The notes beneath the pieces are model-generated. The model did not search any database. It had not been told where the DNA came from and was given only the letters and a program-made list of their open reading frames with translations. A program made the position numbers and the translations under genes. From Afipia sp049747295 (GTDB taxonomy: Bacteria > Pseudomonadota > Alphaproteobacteria > Rhizobiales > Xanthobacteraceae), in contig NZ_JBMHJM010000002.1 of NCBI RefSeq assembly GCF_049747295.1, forward strand, positions 1 to 64,000: 64,000 bases of DNA. The letters run 5' to 3'. Positions 1 through 8,527 of this stretch are shown here, in pieces (position 1 is the stretch's first letter; every line of letters starts with the position of its first letter).

Positions 1-54
1 GAGCGTCATCACGGCGCCTGCGAACACGGCGCCCCATGAGATTTCGTGCACCAT
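1..54 (-). CDS. N-terminus of a membrane protein, cut by window edge
   Basis: Only the first 18 codons are in the window, read leftward from the ATG at 54. They begin MVHEISWGAVFAGAVMTL. The segment S-W-G-A-V-x-A-G-A followed by hydrophobic residues is how the first transmembrane helix begins in a family of rhizobial inner-membrane proteins often labelled PhnA-like. That family link is from memory and rests on very few residues. No strong ribosome binding site is visible, although GGAAGACG lies upstream. Confidence 0.5.
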   Translation of the reverse strand, partial: MVHEISWGAVFAGAVMTL

Positions 55-506
55 GATTGTTCGAACGTCTTCCGACGGCGTTACCGATGATACGCGCGGT
101 ATATCTCTATCACTTGGTACCGATGTCATGGCGAATCTCCGTCTCGATTTCGCTCCCAATCAGGCGCAAGGCTCAATAAGGCGAACCGCCACTGATGCGC
201 GTGTTCCCACCTGCGGCACCATGACGCGTCGTTTTTCGCAAGCATAGGCGCGGATCCGTACTCGTGATTTAGCGGCTGAACCGGTCGCGCGTTTTATGTG
301 TTGCTCACTTGACCCCGACGCCCGTCGGAATCTAGACGCCCGCGCCGTAGTACCTATCAATGGAGCTGGTTCGCTCCTACCGAAAAGGTTTCCCGCCTCG
401 CGTTCGCTCATGGCTGAAGCAAGGACAGAAGCAGAAGGCCATTTTCCAGAGGTCGGGCACTGAGGAACGGCAGTGCCAAGGTAGGAGTTATGCGACCGGT
501 GAGACT
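55..506. other. Gene-free upstream region
   Basis: This stretch separates the leftward membrane gene from the rightward small genes. The long open frames here have no ribosome binding site and no family resemblance. It probably holds the promoter of one or both neighbours, but I see no clear -35/-10 pair. Confidence 0.5.
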
Positions 507-767
507 ATGGTCTTTGCAAGCGAACGATATGTTCATTTCCTTGTAGACCTGTCCGGCAGACCCCCACAGCGCTGCCGAGTGTCACTCCGCGCTCTCGCGG
601 CTTTAGAGGGATCTTGCCCATTCACCACCGAGCTAGATCAGGCGACGCGCCTATTCCTGAAACACCGCCGATTGATCGAAGCGGTGGCAAGAATGAAGTT
701 GTCCAAGGCAAAGGACCCAGCAAAGTGGTTAACTATCGCCGTGGATGACGTGGATCTTACGCCCTAA
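507..767 (+). CDS. DUF1488-like small protein
   Basis: An 86-aa protein. A longer frame opens at 360, but the ATG at 507 gives the MVFASERYVHFLVDL start that fits the family better. The pattern (an N-terminal strand, R-V-S-x-x-A-L around residues 27-33, then a helix with F-x-x-H-R-x-x-I and a C-terminal A-V-D-D-V) resembles the DUF1488 family of short proteobacterial proteins, whose function is unknown. No operon partner is evident. The DUF1488 link is by eye. Confidence 0.6.
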   Translation: MVFASERYVHFLVDLSGRPPQRCRVSLRALAALEGSCPFTTELDQATRLFLKHRRLIEAVARMKLSKAKDPAKWLTIAVDDVDLTP

Positions 768-1013
768 GATCGTACGGTCTCACCGATTAACTCCATCCGG
801 GAACTATACGACGCCTCACCCGTCTGATTCGCTCATCGCAGGACTAAGATGGGCATTCCACAATACGACGTGGTGGCAAAGGACGAAGGCTGGCCTTCCA
901 GTAGGACTCATCCTCTGGAATGGCTGAATGCGCACGATTGATGAAGTATGGCGCACCTTCACGGCCGGAAGGTCGAGATGATTGAGACGTTCGGATCGCC
1001 AGCGGAGGAACTG

Positions 1014-1277
1014 ATGGCATCACGTGAAAGAGAAATTGCCGATCGGTACACCAAAAAAACATTTGCTCATATCAAATGGCTTAGATCTCTGTCGCCAATA
1101 CACTCCATCGCGGTCCGAAGGCGCGATATCTTGCGTCACTGCCTCCTGCTCCGCGAACTGATGAGGGATGGTTACAGCTCCCCGGATCTTCCTGCCGACG
1201 AGTTCCTACTGCGCGCGCAAGAAAGTCTGCTTTCGCTGCGCGAGGAACGCGCTATCGCGAAGCGGGCGCTGCATTGA
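1014..1277 (+). CDS. 87-aa hypothetical protein, paralogue of the gene at 31614
   Basis: It starts at the ATG at 1014 with a strong GGAGGAA site just upstream; an earlier in-frame ATG at 948 is weaker. The protein begins MASREREIADRYTKKTFAH and contains R-R-x-D-I-L-R-H-C-L-L-L-R, then S-P-D-L-P-A-D-E-F-L-L-R-A-Q, predicted as mainly helical and basic. The same length and these motifs recur in the gene at 31614-31877, so this is a real conserved family. I do not recognise a function. The lack of a signal peptide or membrane segment suggests a cytoplasmic protein. Confidence 0.75.
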   Translation: MASREREIADRYTKKTFAHIKWLRSLSPIHSIAVRRRDILRHCLLLRELMRDGYSSPDLPADEFLLRAQESLLSLREERAIAKRALH

Positions 1278-1324
1278 AACGTGCGTCGCGTCGTCGACCC
1301 ACCAGCAAATCAACGGAGCTTGCT

Positions 1325-1411
1325 ATGAACGATTATGATAATGCCGAGCGGCACGCAAAGAACCTGACGGGTCCTTCTCCGATCGTGATGTTAGGGCTCT
1401 CCCAGTCGTAA
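1325..1411 (+). CDS. Possible 28-aa ORF
   Basis: An ATG at 1325 follows GGAGCTTGCT and opens a 28-codon frame (MNDYDNAERHAKNLTGPS...). It lies 47 bases after the 87-aa gene. The start region looks translated, but the frame is short and ends in an unremarkable way. It may be a micro-gene or the truncated start of a lost gene. Confidence 0.25.
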   Translation: MNDYDNAERHAKNLTGPSPIVMLGLSQS

Positions 1412-1684
1412 CGATCCTTGCTTGAGTCGCTTTCGGTTAGTAACAACATCTGTTCTCTCGCCCTTTAAAAGGATGCCACAGCTGTTCCGTGCGCACCGAC
1501 GGCTCTTCTTCAACCTCAGAGCACTGGCCCGACCGCCAAAGGCCACGCGGAGAAAAGCGCGGTTACCGCTTTCCAGACGATCGAGCAGTTAAATTGCACG
1601 GGCGGTAGATGTCGTGGAACGGCAAGCCGAGCATTAGGTTTGACTGTTACCAACGCCCAGTCCGGCATTGGCTCCAATGAACTT
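1412..1684. other. Non-coding stretch ahead of a terminator; possible sRNA
   Basis: No convincing coding frame is present. The stretch ends in a strong rho-independent terminator, so a short rightward transcript without a protein gene is plausible. Confidence 0.35.
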
Positions 1685-1714
1685 CCCGGCTAGTTCGACC
1701 TAGCCGGGATTTTT
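1685..1714 (+). terminator. Rho-independent terminator without an obvious gene
   Basis: A perfect 9-bp stem CCCGGCTAG / CTAGCCGGG with a 6-base loop is followed by ATTTTT. The nearest upstream gene on this strand ends at 1277 (or 1411 if the 28-aa frame is real). Confidence 0.75.
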
Positions 1715-1946
1715 GGACCACAAGCTAACGAGGCCGCGCCCAGTGAAACAGTCCGGCTTGCGTCATGAAATAAGGGAAGGCATGGAAAGCGATTATGTGC
1801 GTTGCGCCGCGCTTAAGTCATTTCGCATTCGGCTTTGCGATTTTAGGGCGTATTTAAAGTGTCAGACCGCCTGACCTGTGTTCCCAATTCGCTCGGTCCT
1901 GGGCTGGCTTTGGTTGATTTGAACTTGGTGTCGCCTTGCGACTTGT

Positions 1947-2033
1947 TAAACATCACCGCACTGCCCTCGGCGTTTATCGGTGACAGAGAGATACTTGTGC
2001 TCCCGCGTGTTCCGACAGCGGAGCATTTCCATG
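1947..2033 (+). promoter_or_regulatory. Two-hairpin leader element, copy A
   Basis: Hairpin 1 pairs TCACC (1953-1957) with GGTGA (1979-1983). Hairpin 2 pairs GCTCC (1999-2003) with GGAGC (2020-2024). The GGAG of hairpin 2 lies about seven bases before the ATG at 2031, so folding would hide the ribosome binding site. Two further copies at 31274 and 33619 share the same spacing and pairings. Its identity as an RNA is inferred. Confidence 0.55.
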
Positions 2034-2153
2034 TCAAAGACCCAACCTGCAACGCAAGCACAATTGCGAGCCCAGGCTATGCTTGTGCGACAGGCGGCTC
2101 GCGCTTCCGCCGGAACCAGCGCGCGACGGTTCGCGCCGATAACATCGAGTTAG
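2031..2153 (+). CDS. Possible 40-aa ORF under leader copy A
   Basis: The ATG at 2031 is the one that leader copy A would control. The frame (MSKTQPATQAQLRAQAML...) is rich in Ala, Gln and Arg and stops at 2153. Similar coding-like sequence continues in another frame toward 2214, so the gene may be frame-disrupted. I cannot assign a function. Confidence 0.3.
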   Translation: MSKTQPATQAQLRAQAMLVRQAARASAGTSARRFAPITSS

Positions 2154-2213
2154 CGGCTATTACCGAAGGTTGGGCAAGCTCGTCTGGCCTACGCGGCCCG
2201 AAAGGAAGTGGAA

Positions 2214-2450
2214 ATGACATGTCACATTACGAGTCGCACATGGCTGCCCGAACACATCGAAGTACTGAAAAAACTCGTTGAGGCCGGCGCATCCCCTATT
2301 AAAGCTGCGGCACGGCTAAAGCGATCAGCCATATCAGTTCAAATGAAAGCCAAAGAGACAGGCGTTCCGTTCCCGGATCGGAGACACGTCAAGAGGCAGC
2401 AGCGGCTTCGTGAAGCTGAGATCCGGAAAACTCTTGGACTCGACCTCTAA
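2214..2450 (+). CDS. GcrA/SANT-like small helix-turn-helix protein
   Basis: A 78-aa protein. The ATG at 2214 is seven bases after AAAGGAAG; a GTG at 2208 is too close to that site. Residues about 6-45 (R-T-W-L-P-E-H-I-E-V-L-K-K-L ... A-A-x-L-K-R-S-A-I-S-V-Q-x-K) match the Trp-led first helix and recognition-helix pattern of GcrA or SANT/Myb-type HTH domains. It then has P-F-P-D-R-R and a basic tail. A close relative lies at 63056 and a more distant one at 63337. DNA binding is inferred; the target is unknown. It is followed closely by a tiny membrane protein gene. Confidence 0.7.
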   Translation: MTCHITSRTWLPEHIEVLKKLVEAGASPIKAAARLKRSAISVQMKAKETGVPFPDRRHVKRQQRLREAEIRKTLGLDL

Positions 2451-2482
2451 CGAGATGCCTCAATCTAACTAGCGAGGGTGCG

Positions 2483-2647
2483 ATGCCTAAAACGGAACAT
2501 ATCGACGACCATTCACGGACAGTCGAAACAGCAACAGAAGCCAGGCAAGGAGAACGTGGGCCAACAATCCTTGGCATTTTAGCTACGAGTACAGTTGGAT
2601 CCGTCTTTCTTTTAGCGATTGTCTGGTTTGTGTTTTTCAAGACATAA
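2483..2647 (+). CDS. 54-aa single-pass membrane protein
   Basis: An ATG at 2483 preceded by GCGAGGGTGCG opens a 54-codon frame. The N-terminal half is polar and charged (MPKTEHIDDHSRTVET). The C-terminal half is one hydrophobic helix (residues about 29-51) ending F-F-K-T. It begins 32 bases after the HTH gene. The same pairing of a small HTH gene with a tiny one-helix protein recurs at 63337-63642. No function is known. Confidence 0.6.
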   Translation: MPKTEHIDDHSRTVETATEARQGERGPTILGILATSTVGSVFLLAIVWFVFFKT

Positions 2648-2920
2648 ATTTCCGGGGCCTGATAGACGCTCCTGAGGATCGCTTGCCCGCGAGCCACGCG
2701 TTGAACGCGCTTGAACGGCGCTCGCTGTAATGAACAAGGCGCGACCAATCGTCCCGTAGGGAACAGAACAGTTAGCTTTCGATTGCGATGGTGGCAACTC
2801 TCCTCAGAGGCGGCCAATGCCACAGAAGCGATCGTGAGCGTGCCGTAGCGTAACGAAATGACCGCCAATCGTCCGGCGCACGAGATCAAGATTTAAAGCA
2901 AACCGAGAAGAAGAAAGACG

Positions 2921-3448
2921 ATGACAGCTAAATCAAAGAGAAAGAGCAATAAGGGGGTTCGAGGAACGATGAAGAAGCGAGCTCTCAACGCATCTGCGAG
3001 AACTAGCGATAAGGGCGCTCGGAAAACGATGAGAAAGCGCGACGAATCTACGGAAAAGATCCCACAGGGTACCCTCAAAGCATCTGCAGAGCAGGTTAGT
3101 CAGGGCACTCCCCCCGTATCTGCGGAAAAGTTTTCATTTGGCCGCGTAAATCCCAGCGAGTTGAACGAGAACGCGCTGACGGAAAGCACGAAACTGCAGG
3201 GAGGCATGTTTCTTCAGGATTTCGTCCATGAGTGGTTCGAGTTCTTTGGCAAGCGGACGCGCCAGCAGATGCATCTGATCAAGACCATTCAGGGCTGCCA
3301 GTCACTTCCGGATTTGCAGCAGGCCTACAGCGAGTTCTGGCAGAACGCATTTACCCAGTATGCCGAGGAACCGCGGCGCATGCTGCAGATCACACAGGAA
3401 GCCGTGGACACCGCATCCCCTGACGCTACGAAAGCCACCCTGCATTAG
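2921..3448 (+). CDS. Phasin family protein
   Basis: A 175-aa protein. The first ~60 residues are very basic and contain an imperfect internal repeat (S-N-K-G-V-R-G-T-M-K-K-R / S-D-K-G-A-R-K-T-M-R-K-R). From about residue 95 it has the helical phasin core: F-L-Q-D-F-V-H-E-W-F-E-F-F, then a Q-x-L-P-D-L-Q-Q-A-Y-S-E-F segment. Phasins coat polyhydroxyalkanoate granules; the basic N-terminus suggests contact with nucleic acid as in PhaM-like proteins, but that is inference. A second phasin is at 47889. Confidence 0.75.
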   Translation: MTAKSKRKSNKGVRGTMKKRALNASARTSDKGARKTMRKRDESTEKIPQGTLKASAEQVSQGTPPVSAEKFSFGRVNPSELNENALTESTKLQGGMFLQDFVHEWFEFFGKRTRQQMHLIKTIQGCQSLPDLQQAYSEFWQNAFTQYAEEPRRMLQITQEAVDTASPDATKATLH

Positions 3449-3669
3449 GCTGTACTGACGCCGCATGCGGACAATTACGCAGCCGACGCCGAGGAAACGT
3501 CAAGGATAGCATGGCCCGACACGTTTGCGGTCGGCGCTTAGTCTACTCTGGGCCCAGCAGCGAGCACACTGGGAGAGCGGTCTCGGAAATCTGCGCCGAG
3601 GTGATGATCCGATCCGGTCGACGGCACCAAAAACGACGCCAGTTAGCCTTCACATCAGGAGGATGATCT

Positions 3670-3999
3670 ATGAACAACGATAGAATCGCAGGCGCTGCAA
3701 ATGATGCAGCAGGCAAAGTCGAGGGAAGGGGCGATGCCGCAATCGGTGTTGTGCAGGACCTCTATGGTCAGGCCAAAGACGTCGCGCGCGATGCTGGCGA
3801 AGCTGCGAGTAACATCGCGAAGGATGCGATGGACACCGGCACCGAATATTATCGGGAAGGTAGCCGCGCACTCGCCTCGACTGTGGAGGAGCGACCTCTC
3901 GGTTCACTACTCGTAGCAGGAGCCGTAGGCTTCATGCTGGCGTTGATGCTCAATAGATCACCTCGGCGACGAGACCTCCGCGACGACTACACTCGCTAA
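3670..3999 (+). CDS. CsbD-like / DUF883 stress membrane protein
   Basis: A 109-aa protein with an excellent AGGAGGATGATCT site before the ATG. The N-terminus (MNNDRIAGAANDAAGKVEG) is the CsbD-type opening. The middle is a long Ala-rich amphipathic helix. Residues about 76-95 (P-L-G-S-L-L-V-A-G-A-V-G-F-M-L-A) form a C-terminal membrane anchor ending in Arg-rich residues, as in YqjD/ElaB (DUF883) proteins, which tether to the inner membrane and bind ribosomes in E. coli. This looks like a hybrid of the two families. Confidence 0.8.
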   Translation: MNNDRIAGAANDAAGKVEGRGDAAIGVVQDLYGQAKDVARDAGEAASNIAKDAMDTGTEYYREGSRALASTVEERPLGSLLVAGAVGFMLALMLNRSPRRRDLRDDYTR

Positions 4000-4132
4000 G
4001 GAGATTGTCGAGTTTAGCTGCCGAGCGGCGCGACGAACAGCTGCGCATGTCTCGACGCTTCCCAGGCTGTGAACTTTTGGCTCGGCCCTGGCCTATCGGA
4101 GTACTGTCAGGTTCGGCCAAGGAGGAAGCACG

Positions 4133-4324
4133 ATGCCAGACGACCGAAATAATCGAGGAGCGCCGGACCGGGGTAAGGTCAATATCGATGAGCCCCATGA
4201 AGTGAAGTACTGGACCGATCGTCTGCGGTGCACAGAGGAAGAGCTTCAAAAAGCTGTGCGCGCGGTTGGTGTAGGGGTCTCAGCAGTCGAGGACTACATC
4301 CAAAACAAGAAGCACGGTGATTAG
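4133..4324 (+). CDS. DUF3606 protein
   Basis: A 63-aa protein preceded by AAGGAGGAAGCACG. It matches the DUF3606 layout: a short polar start, D-R-G-K-V-N-I-D-E-P-H-E-V-K-Y-W, then E-E-E-L-Q-K-A-V-R-A-V-G and a terminal helix with V-E-D-Y-I. These are short proteins of unknown function common in Rhizobiales and often found beside other general stress genes, as here. Confidence 0.85.
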   Translation: MPDDRNNRGAPDRGKVNIDEPHEVKYWTDRLRCTEEELQKAVRAVGVGVSAVEDYIQNKKHGD

Positions 4325-4417
4325 GCCCAGCGCCGCTCCCTTATTCCATGGGTAGTTGGGATCGATTGGCCTGCCGTTGATATCAGTGCCGATGGTGTAG
4401 CCCGGTTCTCTTCGGCG

Positions 4418-4549
4418 TCATCGGCGGAAGCAATGGATGAGACTGCCCACGTACCAACCGGCAATACTCGCGATCAGAAAAGGTACTGCTATCGCGAGTA
4501 ATGATGCCAGTTGATTCAGGTGTTCAATCCCGTTTTGCAGATAGCCCAT
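4418..4549 (-). CDS. Possible 43-aa membrane protein
   Basis: The frame opens 18 bases after the stop of the GlsB/YeaQ gene on the same strand. It reads MGYLQNGIEHLNQLASLLAI and continues as a single hydrophobic helix ending W-Y-V-G-S-L-I-H-C-F-R-R. The positive C-terminal end suits a one-pass membrane peptide. The ribosome binding site is weak, so this remains tentative. Confidence 0.4.
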   Translation of the reverse strand: MGYLQNGIEHLNQLASLLAIAVPFLIASIAGWYVGSLIHCFRR

Positions 4550-4567
4550 TGTTCGACTTGCGCTCCA

Positions 4568-4828
4568 TTAGACAACGCGTCGACGTCCTGCGATCATGCC
4601 ATAAACAAGCAAAACGATAATGGCGCCAACCACGGCACCGATCAGCCCCGCCCCCTCACCTGGGCGATACCAACCGAGTGTTTGGCCAAGAAATGTCGCG
4701 ACAAACGCTCCCACGATTCCCAAAATGGCCGTGAGAATGAAGCCAGTCGGCTCGTTGTCTCCCGGCATTAGGAACTTCGCGATGACGCCGGCTATGAAGC
4801 CGATGATGATCGTCCATATAATGCCCAT
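4568..4828 (-). CDS. GlsB/YeaQ/YmgE family stress membrane protein
   Basis: An 86-aa protein starting at MGIIWTIIIGFIAGVIAKF (ATG at 4828), which is the usual start of this family; an upstream in-frame start adds 27 atypical residues. Three transmembrane segments are visible, with the family signatures G-x-x-A-G-x-I-A-K, M-P-G-x-x-E-P-x-G and the Gly-rich G-L-I-G-A-V-V-G-A-I helix. Members are inner-membrane proteins induced by general stress. It is separated by about 25 bases from the YidB gene upstream. Confidence 0.9.
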   Translation of the reverse strand: MGIIWTIIIGFIAGVIAKFLMPGDNEPTGFILTAILGIVGAFVATFLGQTLGWYRPGEGAGLIGAVVGAIIVLLVYGMIAGRRRVV

Positions 4829-4853
4829 GTGCAGATCCTTCGATATTAGTTGT

Positions 4854-5306
4854 CTAGTGGGGGAGCCGGCCGTCAGGCGTATATTGATCGACAGCCGTAG
4901 GAAGCTCACGCGATAGTCGCGCTAAAAGCTCCTCTTGCGACAGGCCGGTTTGCTGCTCCAGCGCAGCTAACACGTCTGGTCCGATGGCCTGTTTCAGCTG
5001 AGGGGCCGGAAGCTCTTTATTGGGTCCCTTATTTATCCACGACTCTGCGGCATCTCCCTGACCGTTCTGCTTGAAGCGCTCCAGTAGTTCTTGGAGACCG
5101 CCGCTCAGGAGTCCTCCGATCCCAGTACCCGCAAGGCCGCCACTCAAATTACCAAGCACTCCGTCCAACGGTCCCTTCTCGTTGCTTGCACCGGGCTGGG
5201 TATTGCCCGCCCCCTTCAGCAACTCCGCGAGCTTGTCCCTATTCTGATAACCCGCCAGAGCGAGCAAACCCAACAACGCCGTCATCGATGGGAAGCCGCG
5301 TGACAT
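4854..5306 (-). CDS. YidB family (DUF937) protein
   Basis: A 150-aa protein. After a short N-terminal helix it has the Gly/Leu-rich segment around residues 50-70 (G-N-L-S-G-G-L-A-G-T-G-I-G-G-L-L-S-G-G) and the YidB C-terminal region with F-K-Q-N-G-Q-G-D-A-A-E-S-W-I, E-L-x-x-x-Q-L, then L-S-Q-E-E-L-L-A-R-L-S-R-x-L-P and a final V-D-x-x-T-P-D-G-R-L-P. The function is not established. It probably forms a stress operon with the GlsB-type gene downstream. Confidence 0.9.
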   Translation of the reverse strand: MSRGFPSMTALLGLLALAGYQNRDKLAELLKGAGNTQPGASNEKGPLDGVLGNLSGGLAGTGIGGLLSGGLQELLERFKQNGQGDAAESWINKGPNKELPAPQLKQAIGPDVLAALEQQTGLSQEELLARLSRELPTAVDQYTPDGRLPH

Positions 5307-5509
5307 GTTTAGCTCCTGACGCTGTATGACTGCGGCGGCAACGTTCCATTCCCGCGTGGGTTCCGCATTAAACTGTCAGCCGCAACAGATCAGGGGCCGA
5401 AAGTTTGCAGTCATCCTCCATCTGGTCGTAGCAGTTGGCCCCTCATGGCCAGAAGCTTCGCGATCGCACGCGTGAAAGAAGGTCTCACCCGGCCAGGGCT
5501 GAAGCAGCT

Positions 5510-6850
5510 CTATTTTTTTGACGAAACCATCCAGACCTTGTTACCCACGTCGTCGGCGATCAGCAGGTCACCGCTTTTGTCGATTGCAAGCCCAACGGGC
5601 CGGCCTCGCGATTTCTCATCCGAGTTCAAAAATCCCGTCACGACATCCTTGGCAGGACCATTCGGGTGGCCGTCGGCAAATGGCACGAAGACGACCTTGT
5701 ACCCGTTCAAGTTCGGACGGTTCCAACTGCCGTGCTCGCCCACGAATGCCCCGCCTCGATATGACGCCGGAAGATTGTTGCCTGTATAAAAGACCAGACC
5801 CAAAGGCGCCACGTGAGAGCTTAGCGCATAGTCGGGAGGGATCGCTTTGGCCACCAAATCCGGGCGTTGCGGCTGGACGCGGGGATCAACGTTTTGCCCG
5901 TAATAACTATAAGGCCAGCCATAGAAGGCACCGTCCTTAACGGACGTGAGATAATCCGGCACGAGATCGGGCCCGATCTCATCGCGCTCATTGACAACGG
6001 CCCACAATGCATGACTTTGCGGTTCAAAGGTCAGTCCATTGGGGTTGCGAAGCCCGCTGGCAAAAATACGCGATCGTCCTGTAGTGCGATCAACTTCCCA
6101 AATTGCTGCCCGGTTTTTCTCTGCCTCAATTCCATTCTCTGTGATGTTGCTGTTCGAACCAACGCCGACATAGAGCAGCGAGCCGTCCGGACTTGCGACC
6201 AGACTCTTCGTCCAGTGATGGTCAATCGGCCCGCCTGGCAACTCAGTTAGCGTCGTGCCGGGCTTCGTAATCTGCGTCTCGCCAGTATGATATTCATACC
6301 GGACAATGGCATCGGTGTTCGCCACGTAGAGATCGTTTCCGACAAGCGCGACACCAAACGGAGATCGAAGATGATCCAGAAATACCGTCCGCACCTCCGG
6401 CACACCGTCTCCGTCTGCGTCCCTCAGCAGCGATATTCGATTGCTCTTACCTGTGTCACCGCCTGAGGTTGCCCAAGACTCCACCCACTTCATGATGAAA
6501 TCCTTAGGGCGCTTGATGGGCTCGGTACCCGGCGCCTTCGACTCAACAACGAGAACGTCGCCGTTAGGAAGCACGTAGAGCGACCGAGGATGCTGCAGCC
6601 CGGACGCCAACGCCTTGATTTGAAGCCCATCGGCGACCGTTGGTGTTTCGTTTTCCTTCCAACCGACAACCGACGCGATATGCATTGGCGGAAGTAAAAA
6701 TTGTTGTAGCTGCGGGAGATTCAGCTTCGCGCCAATCTGGACGTTTGGATCAGAACCCGCATCATTACATCCAGCCACGTTGAGCGACGCGATCAAGCAG
6801 GCAGCGAGCCGCAAATAGCTCCAGCGCCGAGGACGAAGAACAACAGTCAT
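5510..6850 (-). CDS. PQQ-dependent sugar dehydrogenase family lipoprotein (sorbosone dehydrogenase-like)
   Basis: 446 aa from the ATG at 6850. The N-terminus is a lipoprotein signal with lipobox L-N-V-A-G-C. The rest is a soluble beta-propeller of the glucose/sorbosone dehydrogenase family: H-P-R-S-L-Y-V-L-P-N-G-D-V-L-V-V-E, D-A-D-G-D-G-V-P-E, then L-R-N-P-N-G-L and the late G-E-H-G-S-W-N-R. These periplasmic enzymes oxidise aldoses or sorbosone with PQQ and pass electrons to the membrane. The substrate here is unknown. Its ATG overlaps the stop of the DUF2231 gene upstream by 4 bp, so the two are translationally coupled. Confidence 0.85.
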   Translation of the reverse strand: MTVVLRPRRWSYLRLAACLIASLNVAGCNDAGSDPNVQIGAKLNLPQLQQFLLPPMHIASVVGWKENETPTVADGLQIKALASGLQHPRSLYVLPNGDVLVVESKAPGTEPIKRPKDFIMKWVESWATSGGDTGKSNRISLLRDADGDGVPEVRTVFLDHLRSPFGVALVGNDLYVANTDAIVRYEYHTGETQITKPGTTLTELPGGPIDHHWTKSLVASPDGSLLYVGVGSNSNITENGIEAEKNRAAIWEVDRTTGRSRIFASGLRNPNGLTFEPQSHALWAVVNERDEIGPDLVPDYLTSVKDGAFYGWPYSYYGQNVDPRVQPQRPDLVAKAIPPDYALSSHVAPLGLVFYTGNNLPASYRGGAFVGEHGSWNRPNLNGYKVVFVPFADGHPNGPAKDVVTGFLNSDEKSRGRPVGLAIDKSGDLLIADDVGNKVWMVSSKK

Positions 6851-7323
6851 GAACCGATCACTCCAACCCGATGCCGATAAACCATGGTCCAGCCCATCCA
6901 TCCCGTTAGCACCATCACCATGACAGTAAGCGCTGATAAAATCAGGCCGGCTGGAACGACGGATGTCCACGCGTCTCGGCTGTGAATCAACGAATTGAAG
7001 AACGCGAGGACAAGAACCAGTCCGCTCCCTCCTGCGTGTATCCAGGCCGGTGTGATCTTTCGGATTTCTCGATTACCAACGAAGTCAATAATCCCCGCTA
7101 TTGCAGCCAAGACGCCCATTACCAGTCCAGCGGCAAGGAGCCATGCGGATAAGTCAGCCCACATCATCTCGGCTGTTCGCCAGTAGGCGACATCCGTTAC
7201 AAATGCACCAACGAAGCAGACGATGGGAAATGACACGAGCATCGCGTGAAGAGGATGAAATTCGATGCTTGCTGTGGAAGGAAGTTGGCGCGGAAAAGAT
7301 TCAGACTGGACTTTTTCTTGCAT
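6847..7323 (-). CDS. DUF2231 membrane protein
   Basis: 158 aa. The ATG at 7323 follows GGAGACCTCTT; an in-frame start at 7458 would add a Cys-rich non-membrane stretch. After a short polar head it has I-E-F-H-P-L-H-A-M-L-V-S-F-P-I, the typical DUF2231 opening, and four transmembrane helices ending in G-W-M-G-W-T-M-V-Y-R-H-R. DUF2231 proteins are thought to be haem-associated or redox membrane anchors. Coupling to the lipoprotein sugar dehydrogenase suggests an electron-accepting partner, which is inference. A paralogue is at 59011. Confidence 0.85.
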   Translation of the reverse strand: MQEKVQSESFPRQLPSTASIEFHPLHAMLVSFPIVCFVGAFVTDVAYWRTAEMMWADLSAWLLAAGLVMGVLAAIAGIIDFVGNREIRKITPAWIHAGGSGLVLVLAFFNSLIHSRDAWTSVVPAGLILSALTVMVMVLTGWMGWTMVYRHRVGVIGS

Positions 7324-7539
7324 AAGAGGTCTCCAAGTACCTCCCCAACCCGCACAGCATGACGATGTTCCGTATCGCCGCGCACACTGATGGGGTCCGC
7401 ACTCAGGAAGTCCCGAACATACACTCCCGCGCTCGATCGCTACTGTAGTAATGCTCACCTGCAGGACGCAAATCCCACACGCTCATTGAGCTTCGGAATA
7501 CCCGGAAAGCCGGTGCCGATATTAACGTGTGACAGCGAG

Positions 7540-8431
7540 TTAAGGTTGGCCTGAGCCGCCTGCAGCACCATACACTTGACCGGTTGCGTAACTCGCATCA
7601 GCCGCAGCAAGTTGAACGTAGATCGATCCGAGCTCGGCCGGCTGCCCGGCGCGCCCCAAAGGAGTTTGGCTACCGAAGTTCTCCAGTCTTCTCCATGGTT
7701 GCTCCGCCTGAAACTTGTAACGGCGTCCATATCGGCGCCGGTGCAACGGCATTAACTCGAATTCCCTTTGGGGCGAGCTGCTTGGCTAGTGACTTGACGT
7801 AGTTCATCGTTGCAGCCTTGGTTTGCGCGTAGTCGTAAAGTTCGGGCGATGGATCGTAAGCTTGCTCCGACGACGTGCCAATAATCACCGAGCCTGGCAT
7901 CAGATGAGGCAATGCAGCTTTGATAATCCAGAAAGGGGCATAGACATTGGTCTTCATCGTCGCATCGAAGTCTTCGGCCGTGACATCCAAAATGGATGCG
8001 CGGGTTTGCTGACGCGCCGCGTTGTTCACGACGATATCAAGTCCCCCTAATCCCTTCACAGCATCGGCGACCAGCCGTTGGCAAAACGCCTCGTCTCGCA
8101 GATCTCCGGGCAGCGCGAGGCCGAGCCGGCCTTCCTTTCTGATGAGTTCGATGACTTCCTTCGCATCGGGCTCCTCGGTGGGAAAATAATTGATGGCGAC
8201 GTCAGCCCCTTCACGCGCATAGGCGATCGCCGCTGCTCGACCCATTCCGGAGTCTCCCCCAGTAATGAGTGCCTTTCGGCCCGCAAGCCGTCCGGAACCG
8301 CGATAGGTCCCCTCACCATGGTCGGGCCGGGGATCCATTTTGCTCGCGAGCCCGGGCCAAGGTTGGGATTGCTTCTTGTAAGGGGGCTTAGGATATTTCC
8401 CGCGGGGATCCTGCAAATTCTCTGGGGGCAT
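7540..8431 (-). pseudogene. SDR family oxidoreductase, frameshifted near its C-terminus
   Basis: The main frame from the ATG at 8431 gives a short-chain dehydrogenase with a long N-terminal arm: cofactor motif G-G-D-S-G-M-G, then N-N-A-A, the catalytic Y-D-Y-A-Q-T-K and A-P-A-P-I-W-T-P. At about 7680 the frame ends in M-E-K-T-G-E-L-R. The neighbouring frame resumes with E-N-F-G-S-Q-T-P-L-G-R-A-G-Q-P-A-E-L and continues to the expected end A-T-G-Q-V-Y-G-A-A-G-G-S-G-Q-P at 7540. One extra base explains this. It is either a recent mutation or a sequencing error; the rest looks intact. Confidence 0.8.
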
Positions 8432-8527
8432 TTTGTATCTCCGCTGGGAGGGTCGCTCAAAAAGATTGCGAGCGGTTTGGCGCTAACCGTAACAGCCACT
8501 GAAATCGAGCCAAGAAAGCAGGCTGGT

